Source: Acidimicrobiales bacterium
GTDB taxonomy: Bacteria; Actinomycetota; Acidimicrobiia; Acidimicrobiales; SHLQ01
NCBI GenBank assembly: GCA_020629375.1
Contig: JAHDDK010000004.1
Span: 19,849 to 73,791, forward strand
Direction of reading: 5' to 3'
DNA length: 53,943 bases
Shown: positions 20,336 to 27,813 of the stretch, piece by piece
How the letters are laid out: each line of letters opens with the position of its first letter
Numbering within the stretch: position 1 is the first letter of the stretch
Position numbers and translations under genes: made by a program
The notes under the pieces: generated by a model
The model's database searches: none
Told to the model about the DNA's origin: nothing
Seen by the model: only the letters and a program-made list of their open reading frames with translations

Positions 20336-20515
20336 ATGGAGCTTCTGTGCCCGCGTTGTGGCGGCTCGTTCGACGGACAGGAGTTCTACGGCGTATGCGC
20401 AACGTGCGCAACGGCGCTTCGTGAACGTTTTGCGGGAGGGCCTCGCACGGTCGAGACCACCGAGTACGAGCCGAAGATGAACGTGACCCCGAACGCTGTC
20501 GCGTCCAAGGAGTAG
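20336..20515 (+). CDS. 59-residue zinc-ribbon protein, unknown
   Basis: A very short gene of 59 codons plus TAG. The product starts MELLCPRCGGSFDGQ and has CPRC and CATC pairs 13 residues apart (Cys5, Cys8, Cys21, Cys24), a rubredoxin/zinc-ribbon-like knuckle. A charged tail rich in Thr, Glu and Pro follows and ends VASKE. The leaderless promoter, in-frame cysteine pairs and fit between two minus-strand genes support it as real. The function is unknown; a metal-binding or nucleic-acid-binding role is only a guess. Confidence 0.72.
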   Translation: MELLCPRCGGSFDGQEFYGVCATCATALRERFAGGPRTVETTEYEPKMNVTPNAVASKE

Positions 20516-20521
20516 CTGTCG

Positions 20522-21265
20522 TCAGCAAGAACGCCGGGCGATCACCTCGAGCACGGTTGAAGGGCGGTCGGTCATGATGCCATCCACCCCACGGTCGAGC
20601 AGCTGCTCCATCACGTCTTCGTCGTTGACGGTCCAGGCATGAACGACTCGACCATCAGCGTGGGCCTGGTCGACAAAGCGCTGACCGATGGGACCTGCGA
20701 CGAGCGCCTGCGGAACTTGATACGCAATGACGTCGGCTGGCGGGGGAACCGGAATTTTCAGGCTCCGGAGGACCGCCAGTCCGATGCCGAGAGGTCCTGC
20801 ACTGGTGGCGATGTGGGGGTGGGTCGCCCGGGCCCGACGCAGCCGACGTTCGCTGAACGAGCCCACACACACTCGGTCTGCGGCCCGACACTCCTCGATA
20901 ACCGCCAACAAGCGCGTCAACACCTCGTCACTCTTGGCATCGATATTGAAGACGCAATCGGCGAAGGTCTCGAGCAGCTCGGCCATAGACGGGATCCGGC
21001 TGGATCCAAGCTCGACCGCCCGTAACTCGTCGAAGGTCATCTCATCGATCCGACCGGTTTGACCACTCACGCGATCGATCTCGGGGTCGTGAAAGGCCAC
21101 GACGACCCCGTCGCGTGACAGGTGTACATCGGTCTCCATCACACGGATCCCGAGCGAGTACGCGTGATCGAATGCGGCCATCGAGTTCTCGGGCTGCTCC
21201 GACGCACCACCGCGATGTGCGATTGGCGTCGGTACGCCAGCCCCCAGAAAGTCCGGCTCTCCCAC
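20522..21265 (-). CDS. Glycerophosphodiester phosphodiesterase family protein
   Basis: Hydrolyses glycerophosphodiesters to glycerol-3-phosphate and an alcohol. The catalytic pattern of GDPD enzymes is intact: AHRGGASEQPENS, then ETDVHLSRDGVVVAFHDPEIDR (metal Glu and Asp, catalytic His), FNIDAKS and HAWTVNDED. I chose GTG 21265 (247 residues) because TACGGT lies exactly 7 nt upstream, a leaderless arrangement; GTG 21298 would add 11 residues. There is no signal peptide, so it is likely cytosolic. It diverges from pyk, and the zinc-ribbon gene ends 6 bp beyond its stop. Confidence 0.93.
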   Translation of the reverse strand: MGEPDFLGAGVPTPIAHRGGASEQPENSMAAFDHAYSLGIRVMETDVHLSRDGVVVAFHDPEIDRVSGQTGRIDEMTFDELRAVELGSSRIPSMAELLETFADCVFNIDAKSDEVLTRLLAVIEECRAADRVCVGSFSERRLRRARATHPHIATSAGPLGIGLAVLRSLKIPVPPPADVIAYQVPQALVAGPIGQRFVDQAHADGRVVHAWTVNDEDVMEQLLDRGVDGIMTDRPSTVLEVIARRSC

Positions 21266-21272
21266 GGATCGA

Positions 21273-21278
21273 ACCGTA
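21273..21278 (-). promoter_or_regulatory. -10 element TACGGT for the GDPD gene
   Basis: On the minus strand TACGGT is followed by 7 nt and GTG 21265. This fits the leaderless pattern seen at other genes here and selects the start codon. Confidence 0.5.
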
Positions 21279-21394
21279 TCGCACACGGTAACGAACACCC
21301 AGGTACCGATGGGTCATCGCATCGACAGATGGCCGCTACGCCGTGCATCGTCAGCCCGAAGGGCGACGGCACCGTTCCCGACGACTGTGGCCAC

Positions 21395-21400
21395 TAGTCT
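21395..21400 (+). promoter_or_regulatory. -10 element TAGTCT for pyk
   Basis: TAGTCT is followed by 7 nt (TGCGATC) and ATG 21408. No ribosome site is visible, so a leaderless transcript is likely. Confidence 0.55.
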
Positions 21401-21407
21401 TGCGATC

Positions 21408-22826
21408 ATGCGCCGAACGAAGATCGTGGCCTCACTCGGGCCCGCCACCGACGACGAATCCATCCTCCGCGGCATCATTCGGGCGGGCGTCGACGTCACT
21501 CGGATCAATCTGTCTCACGGATCGATCGACGACGGCATGGTTCGTTACGACGCGGTCCGTCGAATCGCGGCCGAGGAGAACCGCCAGGTCGGCATCCTCG
21601 CAGACCTTCCCGGCCCGAAGGTCCGCGTCGCGTCCTTCGTCGAGGAGTCCACGTTCGCCCAGGGCGACACGGTGCGGCTGACAGTCGGATCGGAGGGCTC
21701 GAACGGGTCGGTGATCGAAGTCGACTACCCCGAACTCGCCTCCAGCTTCGCACCGGGCGATCGCATCATCATCGGCGACGGTCGCCTCGTCCTCGAGGCG
21801 ACCGCCGTGAGCGACGACATCACCGCGACCGTCATCAATGAAGGTGCGCTCACCGGGGCGCCAGGCGTCCACGTCCCGGCAGACAAACTCGCCATGTCGA
21901 CGCCAACTCCGCACGACCTGAAGCTGCTCGATGCCTTCGTCGACGTTGGAGTCGACATGGTCGCCGTGTCGTTCGTTCGCTCGGCCCATGACATGCGACG
22001 TGTCGGAACCGAACCGCACCCGCGCGGACCGCTACTCGTCGCCAAGGTGGAGACGCGGGCCGCGATCGAGAACCTCGACGGCATCATCGAGGCGTCCGGG
22101 GCCATCATGGTCGCCCGTGGCGACCTCGGCAACGAGCTACCGATCGAAGATCTGCCGATCACCCAGAAGGAGATCATTCGTCGCTGCATCGCGGGCGGCA
22201 AGCCCGTCATCACTGCGACGCAGATGCTCGAATCGATGATCACCGCTCCGGCGCCGACGCGGGCCGAGGCATCGGATGTCGCGAACGCCGTCTGGGACGG
22301 AACGTCCGCAGTGATGCTCTCCGGCGAGACCGCCGTCGGCATCGACCCCATCAACTGCGTCCGGACCATGGGACGCATCGCTCGCAAGGCTGACGAGGTG
22401 TTCGACCACGAGGCCTGGGCACGCAACGTCGCGGCGCTCCGCATGACCGAATCAGGCTCGGGAACCGAGGTGACCGACGCGATGACTGTCGCCGCATGGC
22501 GCGCGGTCAGCGAACTCGACGTCTCTGCGGTGCTGTGCATTTCGGGTACCGGTTTCACCGTTCGGCAGATGGCCCGATTCCGTCCGCAGGCTCAGATTCT
22601 GGGGTTGAGCACCGACGTCCGGACGCTCAACCAGCTGGCGATGTCGTGGGGCACAATCCCGGTCATCCTCCCGACTGCGGGAACCCGCGAAGAGATGATG
22701 TCCGAAGCAGTCAAGGTCGCCGTCGCCGAAGGACTCGTTCGCAGCGGCGAACAGGTAGCGGTGCTCGGGGGAGACGGCGTCGGCGCGAAAGTCACGAACA
22801 ATCTTCGGATCGTGCGGGTGCCCTGA
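21408..22826 (+). CDS. pyk: Pyruvate kinase
   Basis: Final ATP-making step of glycolysis: PEP + ADP to pyruvate + ATP. The 472-residue product starts MRRTKIVASLGPATDD and has ILADLPGPKVR, the substrate and metal site VAKVETRAAIENLDGI, the active-site block MVARGDLGNELP, and ITATQMLESMI with PTRAEASDVANAV. Asn replaces the usual Val/Ile/Ala after GDLG, a mild oddity. ATG 21408 is fixed by the leaderless -10 and by family length; the upstream frame from 21309 is not similar. The stop overlaps the next start as TGATG. Confidence 0.97.
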   Translation: MRRTKIVASLGPATDDESILRGIIRAGVDVTRINLSHGSIDDGMVRYDAVRRIAAEENRQVGILADLPGPKVRVASFVEESTFAQGDTVRLTVGSEGSNGSVIEVDYPELASSFAPGDRIIIGDGRLVLEATAVSDDITATVINEGALTGAPGVHVPADKLAMSTPTPHDLKLLDAFVDVGVDMVAVSFVRSAHDMRRVGTEPHPRGPLLVAKVETRAAIENLDGIIEASGAIMVARGDLGNELPIEDLPITQKEIIRRCIAGGKPVITATQMLESMITAPAPTRAEASDVANAVWDGTSAVMLSGETAVGIDPINCVRTMGRIARKADEVFDHEAWARNVAALRMTESGSGTEVTDAMTVAAWRAVSELDVSAVLCISGTGFTVRQMARFRPQAQILGLSTDVRTLNQLAMSWGTIPVILPTAGTREEMMSEAVKVAVAEGLVRSGEQVAVLGGDGVGAKVTNNLRIVRVP

Positions 22827-23266
22827 TGACTACCCACGACGTGCGTTTCGGCGGCTCGGGCATCCCACAGACGGTCCTTCCCCCCGAACCGGACGACATC
22901 ACCTCGGCCATCGCCGAGGCGATCGAAGCAGACGCCGCCGATGCCCGGCTGGCACTCGCCGACGTCGCCGCAAAGGCACCTCGGACACTCACAGTCTGGG
23001 CCGAACTCGGCGACCGAGCCGCTGACCGGATCGAGGCCTACGCCTACTACCGGATCGGGTACCACCGTGGCCTCGACACCCTTCGTCAGCATGGCTGGCG
23101 GGGGAGCGGGTTCGTCCGCTGGGAGCATCCTACCAATCGCGGGTTTCTTCGCTGTCTCGACGGGTTGCAACGAAAGGCCGCCGAGATCGACGAGACCGAC
23201 GAAGCCGACCGATGTGCGTTGTTCCTTCGCCAGCTCGACCCGTCGTGGCCTCCGGACGCGACCTAA
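22826..23266 (+). CDS. DUF3151 family protein
   Basis: A 146-residue actinobacterial DUF3151 protein. The family-typical blocks are VWAELGDRA, AYAYYRIGYHRGLDTLR, GWRGSGFVRWEHPTNRGFL and ETDEADRCALFLRQLDP. It looks helical and soluble, resembling a tetratricopeptide-type repeat. Function is unknown. It is translationally coupled to pyk through TGATG and overlaps the mobA frame at its 3' end, so it probably shares the pyk transcript. Confidence 0.9.
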   Translation: MTTHDVRFGGSGIPQTVLPPEPDDITSAIAEAIEADAADARLALADVAAKAPRTLTVWAELGDRAADRIEAYAYYRIGYHRGLDTLRQHGWRGSGFVRWEHPTNRGFLRCLDGLQRKAAEIDETDEADRCALFLRQLDPSWPPDAT

Positions 23267-23850
23267 TCGTCGACGACGCCGAGGGCTTTGTGCTCGCAGG
23301 CGGAGCCAGCTCTCGGATGGGCCTCGACAAGGCGAGCATCGCCATCGACGGTCGTCGGCTCCTCGATCGTGTTGTCGATGCGCTCCAGCAGCTCGACCAG
23401 GTGACGATCGTCGGAGGCGAACACGCGCACCCGTCCGTGACGACCGTGCCGGATCGCCGACCGGGAGCCGGACCGCTGCACGCCATGGCGCATTGCGCCG
23501 ACCTTGCACGGTCGCCGGTGGCGGTGATCACCTCGTGCGATCTTCCCCTCATCGATGCAGACGTCATCGACGCACTCGTCCGGCGACTTCGCCGTTCTGG
23601 AGCTGACGGCGTCGTCCCGGTTACCGACGGAAGACCCCAGTGGCTTCTGGCCTCGTGGAGAATCGCCACCTTCCGACCTGCTGCCAGGCACGCCGTCTCC
23701 CTCGGTCATCGAGGTCCTCGCGCGCTGACGAGACAGCTGTCCATCGAGTACGTCGTGTCGAGTGACGACGACCGACTCGCCGACGCCGACACCCCGGCTG
23801 ATCTCGATCGTCTCGGCGTTCGGTGGGGCCAGTTGGACCCGAAGCGGTAA
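23212..23850 (+). CDS. mobA: Molybdenum cofactor guanylyltransferase MobA-like
   Basis: Transfers GMP from GTP to molybdopterin to make the guanine dinucleotide cofactor. The GT-A signature GFVLAGGASSRMGLDKA is complete, with VPDRRPGAGPLHAMAH, the metal-binding SCDLPLID and PVTDGRPQWLLASW. The start is uncertain: ATG 23212 gives 212 residues but overlaps DUF3151 by 55 bp; GTG 23245 gives about 201 residues, closer to the usual length before GFVLAGG. No other molybdopterin gene is in the window. Confidence 0.88.
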   Translation: MCVVPSPARPVVASGRDLIVDDAEGFVLAGGASSRMGLDKASIAIDGRRLLDRVVDALQQLDQVTIVGGEHAHPSVTTVPDRRPGAGPLHAMAHCADLARSPVAVITSCDLPLIDADVIDALVRRLRRSGADGVVPVTDGRPQWLLASWRIATFRPAARHAVSLGHRGPRALTRQLSIEYVVSSDDDRLADADTPADLDRLGVRWGQLDPKR

Positions 23851-23853
23851 CAT
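23848..23853 (+). promoter_or_regulatory. -10 element TAACAT for the rhodanese gene
   Basis: TAACAT overlaps the mobA stop codon and ends 8 nt before GTG 23862. This suggests a leaderless start and separates this transcription unit from pyk-mobA. Confidence 0.45.
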
Positions 23854-23861
23854 CGGCCGGA

Positions 23862-24185
23862 GTGTCTGATCAAGAAGTCTCCGTGGAGCGCCTTGCGGCA
23901 ATCCATCCCGACAACGGGTCTCTGATCGACGTTCGAGAGCGGGACGAGTACATCTCTGGCCACGTTCCCGGCGCGATCTCGATCCCGTTGAGCGAACTTG
24001 CTGCTCGAGCGAACGAGGTGCCAACGACGGGCACCGTCCACGTCATCTGCGCCGCCGGCGGCCGCTCTGCCCAAGCGATTCAGTTTCTCGAGGGCCACGG
24101 CGCCGACTTCGTCAATGTGCTCGGGGGCACCAACGAATGGCGCGATCGCGGTCACGACCTCGCCACGGGAGAGGATGTGCAGTGA
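23862..24185 (+). CDS. Single-domain rhodanese-like protein
   Basis: A sulfurtransferase-type domain of 107 residues. Motifs: LIDVRERDEYISGHVPGAISIPLSEL at the N-terminal half, and the active-site loop CAAGGRSA with the persulfide-bearing Cys, followed by VLGGTNEWRDRGHDL. It may carry sulfur or sense redox; its partner is unknown. The start was moved from GTG 23823 to GTG 23862 because the longer form overlaps mobA and the -10 element fits the shorter one. The stop overlaps the rnd start as GTGA. Confidence 0.9.
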   Translation: MSDQEVSVERLAAIHPDNGSLIDVRERDEYISGHVPGAISIPLSELAARANEVPTTGTVHVICAAGGRSAQAIQFLEGHGADFVNVLGGTNEWRDRGHDLATGEDVQ

Positions 24186-25363
24186 CATCCGAAGCGCATC
24201 GTCTGGTGACGACCGACGATGCGTTCCGCGAGTTCCTCGATGCGGCTGGTGACATCGATCGATACGCGATCGATACCGAGTTCCATCGCGAACGGTCCTA
24301 CTTTCCGAAAGTCGCACTGGTCCAGATCAATACGGGCTCGGCAATCGGGCTCATCGACCCCCTAACCGTCGACCCGAAACCACTCGCCCATCTGTTCGAG
24401 ACTGACGCGCTGGCGGTGCTCCACGCCGCAACACAGGATCTCGAGGTGTTCGATCACTGGGTGGGGAGTGTCCCGAAGAGAATCTTCGATACGCAGCTCG
24501 CCGCAGGCTTCACCGGGTTGTCGACCCCGTCGCTGGCCGCCCTCCACGACCGGGTTCTCCACATCTCTCTGCCCAAGACTTCGCGGCTCACCGATTGGCT
24601 CGCCCGACCATTGTCCGACGATCAGCTCGACTACGCCGCAAGCGATGTTGCTCATCTCCTCGAACTGTGCGATCACATCTCCGCGGAGCTGACCGAGTTG
24701 GGGCGCCTGGAGTGGGCCGAGGACGAGTTCGAGGTCTTGCGGACGCAGCAGCGTGGCCGGCGCGACCCCGATGAGGTCTGGCGCCGAATCAAGGCGGTTC
24801 GCCAGCTCAAAGGCGGCTCGCTCGGCGCAGCTCGGGCCCTTGCTGCCTGGCGCGAACGTCAGGCTGCGCAGCACGATCAACCCGTTCGATTCATCCTTTC
24901 GGATCTCGCACTTGTCGGCATCGCCCAACGCCGACCGAAGACGCTCGATCAGATCCGCTCGATTCGTGGAGTCGATGACCGCCTGGCACGAGGTGACCTC
25001 GGAGAGACCATCCTCGGGCTCGTCGAAGAGGGTGCGGCGATGCCGCCGCCACGCGCGACCGGTACCCCGCGCCGAGAGCCGCGTCCAGACCTTCGCCCGG
25101 CGGTCACTCTGGTCGCCGCGTGGGTCGCGCAGCTCGCTCGAGAACTCCGGTTGGACCCGGCGCTCCTCGCTGCCAGAGCCGATATCGAGGCGCTGGTTCG
25201 TGGTGATGACGACGCACGGCTCTCGCACGGTTGGCGTGCCGACATCGCTGGCGAACCGATTCGCGCGCTGATGAGTGGTGGAGCTGCGTTGGCGTTCGAC
25301 GGTAACGGGGGGCTGGTCCTCGAGGAGCGTTCGCGACGCCCGGTGTCACGAACCTCCGGCTGA
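24182..25363 (+). CDS. rnd: Ribonuclease D-like 3'-5' exoribonuclease
   Basis: Trims 3' ends of stable RNAs. The 393-residue product has the DEDDy exonuclease core: AIDTEFHRERSYFP (first Asp and Glu), LHAATQDLEVF (second Asp) and YAASDVAHLLELC (Tyr and last Asp). An HRDC-like domain lies at about 200-290 (RRDPDEVWRRIKAVRQLKG) and a second helical domain at the C-terminus. GTG 24182 overlaps the rhodanese stop as GTGA, so the pair is coupled. The frame extension to 24137 is inside the rhodanese gene. Confidence 0.94.
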   Translation: MTSEAHRLVTTDDAFREFLDAAGDIDRYAIDTEFHRERSYFPKVALVQINTGSAIGLIDPLTVDPKPLAHLFETDALAVLHAATQDLEVFDHWVGSVPKRIFDTQLAAGFTGLSTPSLAALHDRVLHISLPKTSRLTDWLARPLSDDQLDYAASDVAHLLELCDHISAELTELGRLEWAEDEFEVLRTQQRGRRDPDEVWRRIKAVRQLKGGSLGAARALAAWRERQAAQHDQPVRFILSDLALVGIAQRRPKTLDQIRSIRGVDDRLARGDLGETILGLVEEGAAMPPPRATGTPRREPRPDLRPAVTLVAAWVAQLARELRLDPALLAARADIEALVRGDDDARLSHGWRADIAGEPIRALMSGGAALAFDGNGGLVLEERSRRPVSRTSG

Positions 25364-25432
25364 AGTCGTTCGAATCGTCCAAATCTCCGGAAACGAGCCT
25401 CGACCCGGTACGGCACCGCACGATCGACTCGC

Positions 25433-25438
25433 TAAACT
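25433..25438 (+). promoter_or_regulatory. Possible -10 element TAAACT
   Basis: In the 118-bp gap after rnd, TAAACT lies 43 bp upstream of GTG 25482. No convincing -35 box is seen. A leader with GGAGGT would follow. Confidence 0.3.
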
Positions 25439-25481
25439 GGCCGTTCTGCACGTCCGGCGTTCGTTTCACGGAGGTTGACAG

Positions 25482-25733
25482 GTGAAGAAGGGTCGCCACC
25501 GCCGATTTGAGGAAGCTCGGGCGCTGAAGCGCTCTCATGACGTCGATCTTGAGGATCTCTTCGAGAGCCTCAACGACGACGACGATGCTGATGCCCACAA
25601 GCCCGAGCACGATGCGTGGGCCGATGTCGCGGCGGAGTGGGAATCGAAGAACGACGACGACGAACCAGCTCTCGCGGAGGCCGACGGGACGGAGGCCCTT
25701 CAGTCGTCGAGCGATTCCGACGAAGAAGAATAA
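25482..25733 (+). CDS. Small basic-to-acidic protein, unknown
   Basis: An 83-residue protein I do not recognise. The first 18 residues are strongly basic (MKKGRHRRFEEARALKR); the rest is very acidic with runs of Asp and Glu (SLNDDDDADAH, SKNDDDEPAL) ending SSDSDEEE. A well-placed GGAGGT 6-7 nt before GTG 25482 supports translation. The last 34 bp overlap, on the opposite strand, the end of the Cys-rich gene. The charge split suggests a largely disordered protein that binds nucleic acid or a basic partner, which is a guess. Confidence 0.7.
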   Translation: MKKGRHRRFEEARALKRSHDVDLEDLFESLNDDDDADAHKPEHDAWADVAAEWESKNDDDEPALAEADGTEALQSSSDSDEEE

Positions 25734-26506
25734 TCCGGGTTGTCTCCTGACCGAATCGCCACGTGCGTCTCGGTTCTCGGAGTCCGGTCGACGACGTAGT
25801 CTACGAGTGCAGAGGCGATAGCGGTGCCCGCTAAGGCGCCGACTTCCGCTTGGAGGGTTTCGGCGACGGTGGCCGTGCCGACGTGGGCGTCAGCGCCGTC
25901 GCACCACCAGCCCAGGTCGTCGCCGGCCTCGCCCCAGTCGCGACGCAACCACTGCCGGACGAAATGGGTGGCGTGATCGTGGTCATCCACGTGATGCTCG
26001 ACTCGTAGCGGTAGCTGCCAACACACTTCGGGTTTCCATTCGAGCGGTTCGATGTCGGCGGCGCTCGCAGCCACGTGAAATGCGCAACCGGCGCCGCCGG
26101 CGAAACCGGGCCGGTTCAGGAAGACGCAGGCGCCATCGACGACCGTCGTCACGCGGTCGCCATCCTCGTCAACGACCGTCAACGCGTCGACGAGCGCCTC
26201 TCGATCGATCAGACCGTCGTGTGGTTCGGGGCGGACCGCGTGATGTTGCCAGGTCTTCGCTGGTAGCGCCGCCGCCACGTCCATGACCCGGTGGAGGTCA
26301 TCGAGATCAGCGAAGTGCGCGCCATACGAACAGCAGCCACGCATCCCGTCCGCGTCCTGAGTCTCTTCAATCCCCTGACAGCCGTTACCCCAGATGCACT
26401 GCCACGACGAACCAAAGAACGCAGCATCGAAGAGCCACGTATCGCCGTCCGCGGCGTCGAAGGACACCCACGGAACCCCACCACCAGCAGCTGCTACGCC
26501 GCTCAT
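25700..26506 (-). CDS. Cys-rich putative metal or Fe-S cluster protein (YkgJ/DUF3109-like)
   Basis: A 268-residue protein with a conserved-looking cysteine pattern: QCIWGNGCQG (Cys37, Cys43), RGCCSYGAHF (Cys58, Cys59), then GACVFLNRPG, GAGCAFHVAA and KPEVCWQLPL. The order C...C...CC...CxFL...CxxH...KPxxC resembles the Fe-S/zinc families typified by YkgJ and DUF3109; assignment to one family is tentative. The C-terminal part is acidic and Trp-rich. ATG 26506 has no ribosome site. It diverges from the 64-residue gene by 44 bp and overlaps the acidic-protein gene at its 3' end. Confidence 0.75.
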   Translation of the reverse strand: MSGVAAAGGGVPWVSFDAADGDTWLFDAAFFGSSWQCIWGNGCQGIEETQDADGMRGCCSYGAHFADLDDLHRVMDVAAALPAKTWQHHAVRPEPHDGLIDREALVDALTVVDEDGDRVTTVVDGACVFLNRPGFAGGAGCAFHVAASAADIEPLEWKPEVCWQLPLRVEHHVDDHDHATHFVRQWLRRDWGEAGDDLGWWCDGADAHVGTATVAETLQAEVGALAGTAIASALVDYVVDRTPRTETHVAIRSGDNPDYSSSSESLDD

Positions 26507-26538
26507 CGCCGGACACCCACGACCGAGCCAGCGACTCC

Positions 26539-26544
26539 TACAGT
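26539..26544 (+). promoter_or_regulatory. -10 element TACAGT for the 64-residue gene
   Basis: TACAGT, 6 nt (GCGGGG), then ATG 26551, again a leaderless layout. Confidence 0.5.
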
Positions 26545-26550
26545 GCGGGG

Positions 26551-26745
26551 ATGACCGAGCACGCCCGTCACGACATCGCCGACCGGTTGGATGCCATCGC
26601 CGAGGAGATCGCCGATTTGGGCATGGACAACATGCGCAGCCGTCTCGAAGCCGGCGAATCCGACCGGTGGGCCGCCGACGAGGAGAAGCGACTGGCGAAG
26701 GCTCGTCGTTCGGTCATGAAAGCGGCTCAGGACTTGAGGCGTTGA
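26551..26745 (+). CDS. 64-residue helical protein, unknown
   Basis: A short protein starting MTEHARHDIADRLDAIAEEIADLG that looks like one or two amphipathic helices with heptad-like hydrophobics, followed by a charged basic C-terminus (KRLAKARRSVMKAAQDLRR). I do not recognise a family. The leaderless -10 supports the start. Its last 32 bp overlap the end of the convergent LOG gene. Confidence 0.65.
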   Translation: MTEHARHDIADRLDAIAEEIADLGMDNMRSRLEAGESDRWAADEEKRLAKARRSVMKAAQDLRR

Positions 26746-27766
26746 GTGCGTCGATCAGCTGACGAAGCCGGGCATAGCCGTGGCGATTGAATCGGAAGGC
26801 GATTCGATCAAGATCGAGGTGATCGTTGTCGCGAATCTCCGATTCGGTCGCGTCGATGGCCTCGATCGAACCGGCTTCGATGATGTCTCCGAATTCGGCC
26901 GTGAGCGTCCGAATCTCGTCGTCACTCGGTGCACGATGAAGCCGAAGAACAAGTCGCTGCCCGACCGCCCGAGCAGAGTGATAAGTCGAGTAGAAGCGGA
27001 CCATCTCGTCGGCAGCATCCTCGACCGAGTTGGTCAACAAGAACAACGACATGTCCGCGGGGGAGATGAGTCGATCCGCGAGGAGTTCCTTGGTGACGAA
27101 CTCCTCCCATCGTTCCCAGTACGTCGATCCTTCGGGGTCGAGGAGCACGACTGGGGCAAGAATCGACTTACCTGTCTGCATGAGGGTGAGCAGCTCGAAT
27201 GCTTCGTCCATCGTCCCAAAACCACCGGGAAGAATCGCATAGCCGTGGCTCTCCTTCATGAAGGTCACCTTCCGGGTGAAGAAGTAGCGGAAGTTGATGA
27301 GCTTCGGGTCGTCAGCGATGAACTCGTTGGCGGATGCTTCGAAGGGCAACACGATGTTGATCCCGAAGGAGTTTTCGGCGCCCGCTCCCTCGAGACCCGC
27401 CGCCATGATGCCGGGTCCGGCGCCGGTCATGACCATCCAATCGCGGTCAGCCATCGAGGCGCCGAGCTGCTTCGCGCTCTCATACGCAGGGTCGCCAGCG
27501 GTGATCCGTGCCGATCCAAAGATCGAGCACTTTCGGATCGCCTGATACGGAGCAAAAACGTCGAAGGCGTATCGGAGCTCCTTCAGAGCCGCATTGACCA
27601 GTTTGAGGTCGGCACGTCCGACGTCATCGCGTCCCATCCGAAGAGCGGACACGACCATTTCGAAGACGAGGTCCTCGTTGGCGCGGATGTCCGCTTCGTC
27701 GATCACCTGAGCAATGGCGGCATCGATGTCGTCGCGTCCGGTCCGATAGCGGGGGAGTTTCTCCAT
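26714..27766 (-). CDS. LOG-family protein (lysine-decarboxylase-like fold, TIGR00730 type)
   Basis: A 350-residue protein of the LOG/Rossmann nucleotide-hydrolase group; relatives release free cytokinin bases from nucleoside phosphates or act as nucleotide 5'-monophosphate hydrolases. Visible are CSIFGSARI at about 85, the glycine-rich VMTGAGPGIMAA, and the hallmark PGGFGTMDE. It is longer than typical LOG proteins (about 190 residues) by an N-terminal helical region and a C-terminal extension of about 100 residues. ATG 27766 has TACGCT 6 nt upstream and no ribosome site. The substrate cannot be inferred. Confidence 0.9.
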   Translation of the reverse strand: MEKLPRYRTGRDDIDAAIAQVIDEADIRANEDLVFEMVVSALRMGRDDVGRADLKLVNAALKELRYAFDVFAPYQAIRKCSIFGSARITAGDPAYESAKQLGASMADRDWMVMTGAGPGIMAAGLEGAGAENSFGINIVLPFEASANEFIADDPKLINFRYFFTRKVTFMKESHGYAILPGGFGTMDEAFELLTLMQTGKSILAPVVLLDPEGSTYWERWEEFVTKELLADRLISPADMSLFLLTNSVEDAADEMVRFYSTYHSARAVGQRLVLRLHRAPSDDEIRTLTAEFGDIIEAGSIEAIDATESEIRDNDHLDLDRIAFRFNRHGYARLRQLIDALNASSPEPLS

Positions 27767-27772
27767 GCGCGC

Positions 27773-27778
27773 AGCGTA
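27773..27778 (-). promoter_or_regulatory. -10 element TACGCT for the LOG gene
   Basis: On the minus strand TACGCT is followed by 6 nt and ATG 27766, suggesting that this gene has its own leaderless promoter rather than depending only on fbiC read-through. Confidence 0.45.
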
Positions 27779-27813
27779 GCGACGCCGGTTGGTCGAGCGG
27801 GGACGCGTCCAGA

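Noticed and set aside
22104..22145. Inactive pyruvate kinase because of Asn in GDLGNE
   Set aside because: All metal and substrate residues are intact and the changed position is variable; noted only as a mild oddity.
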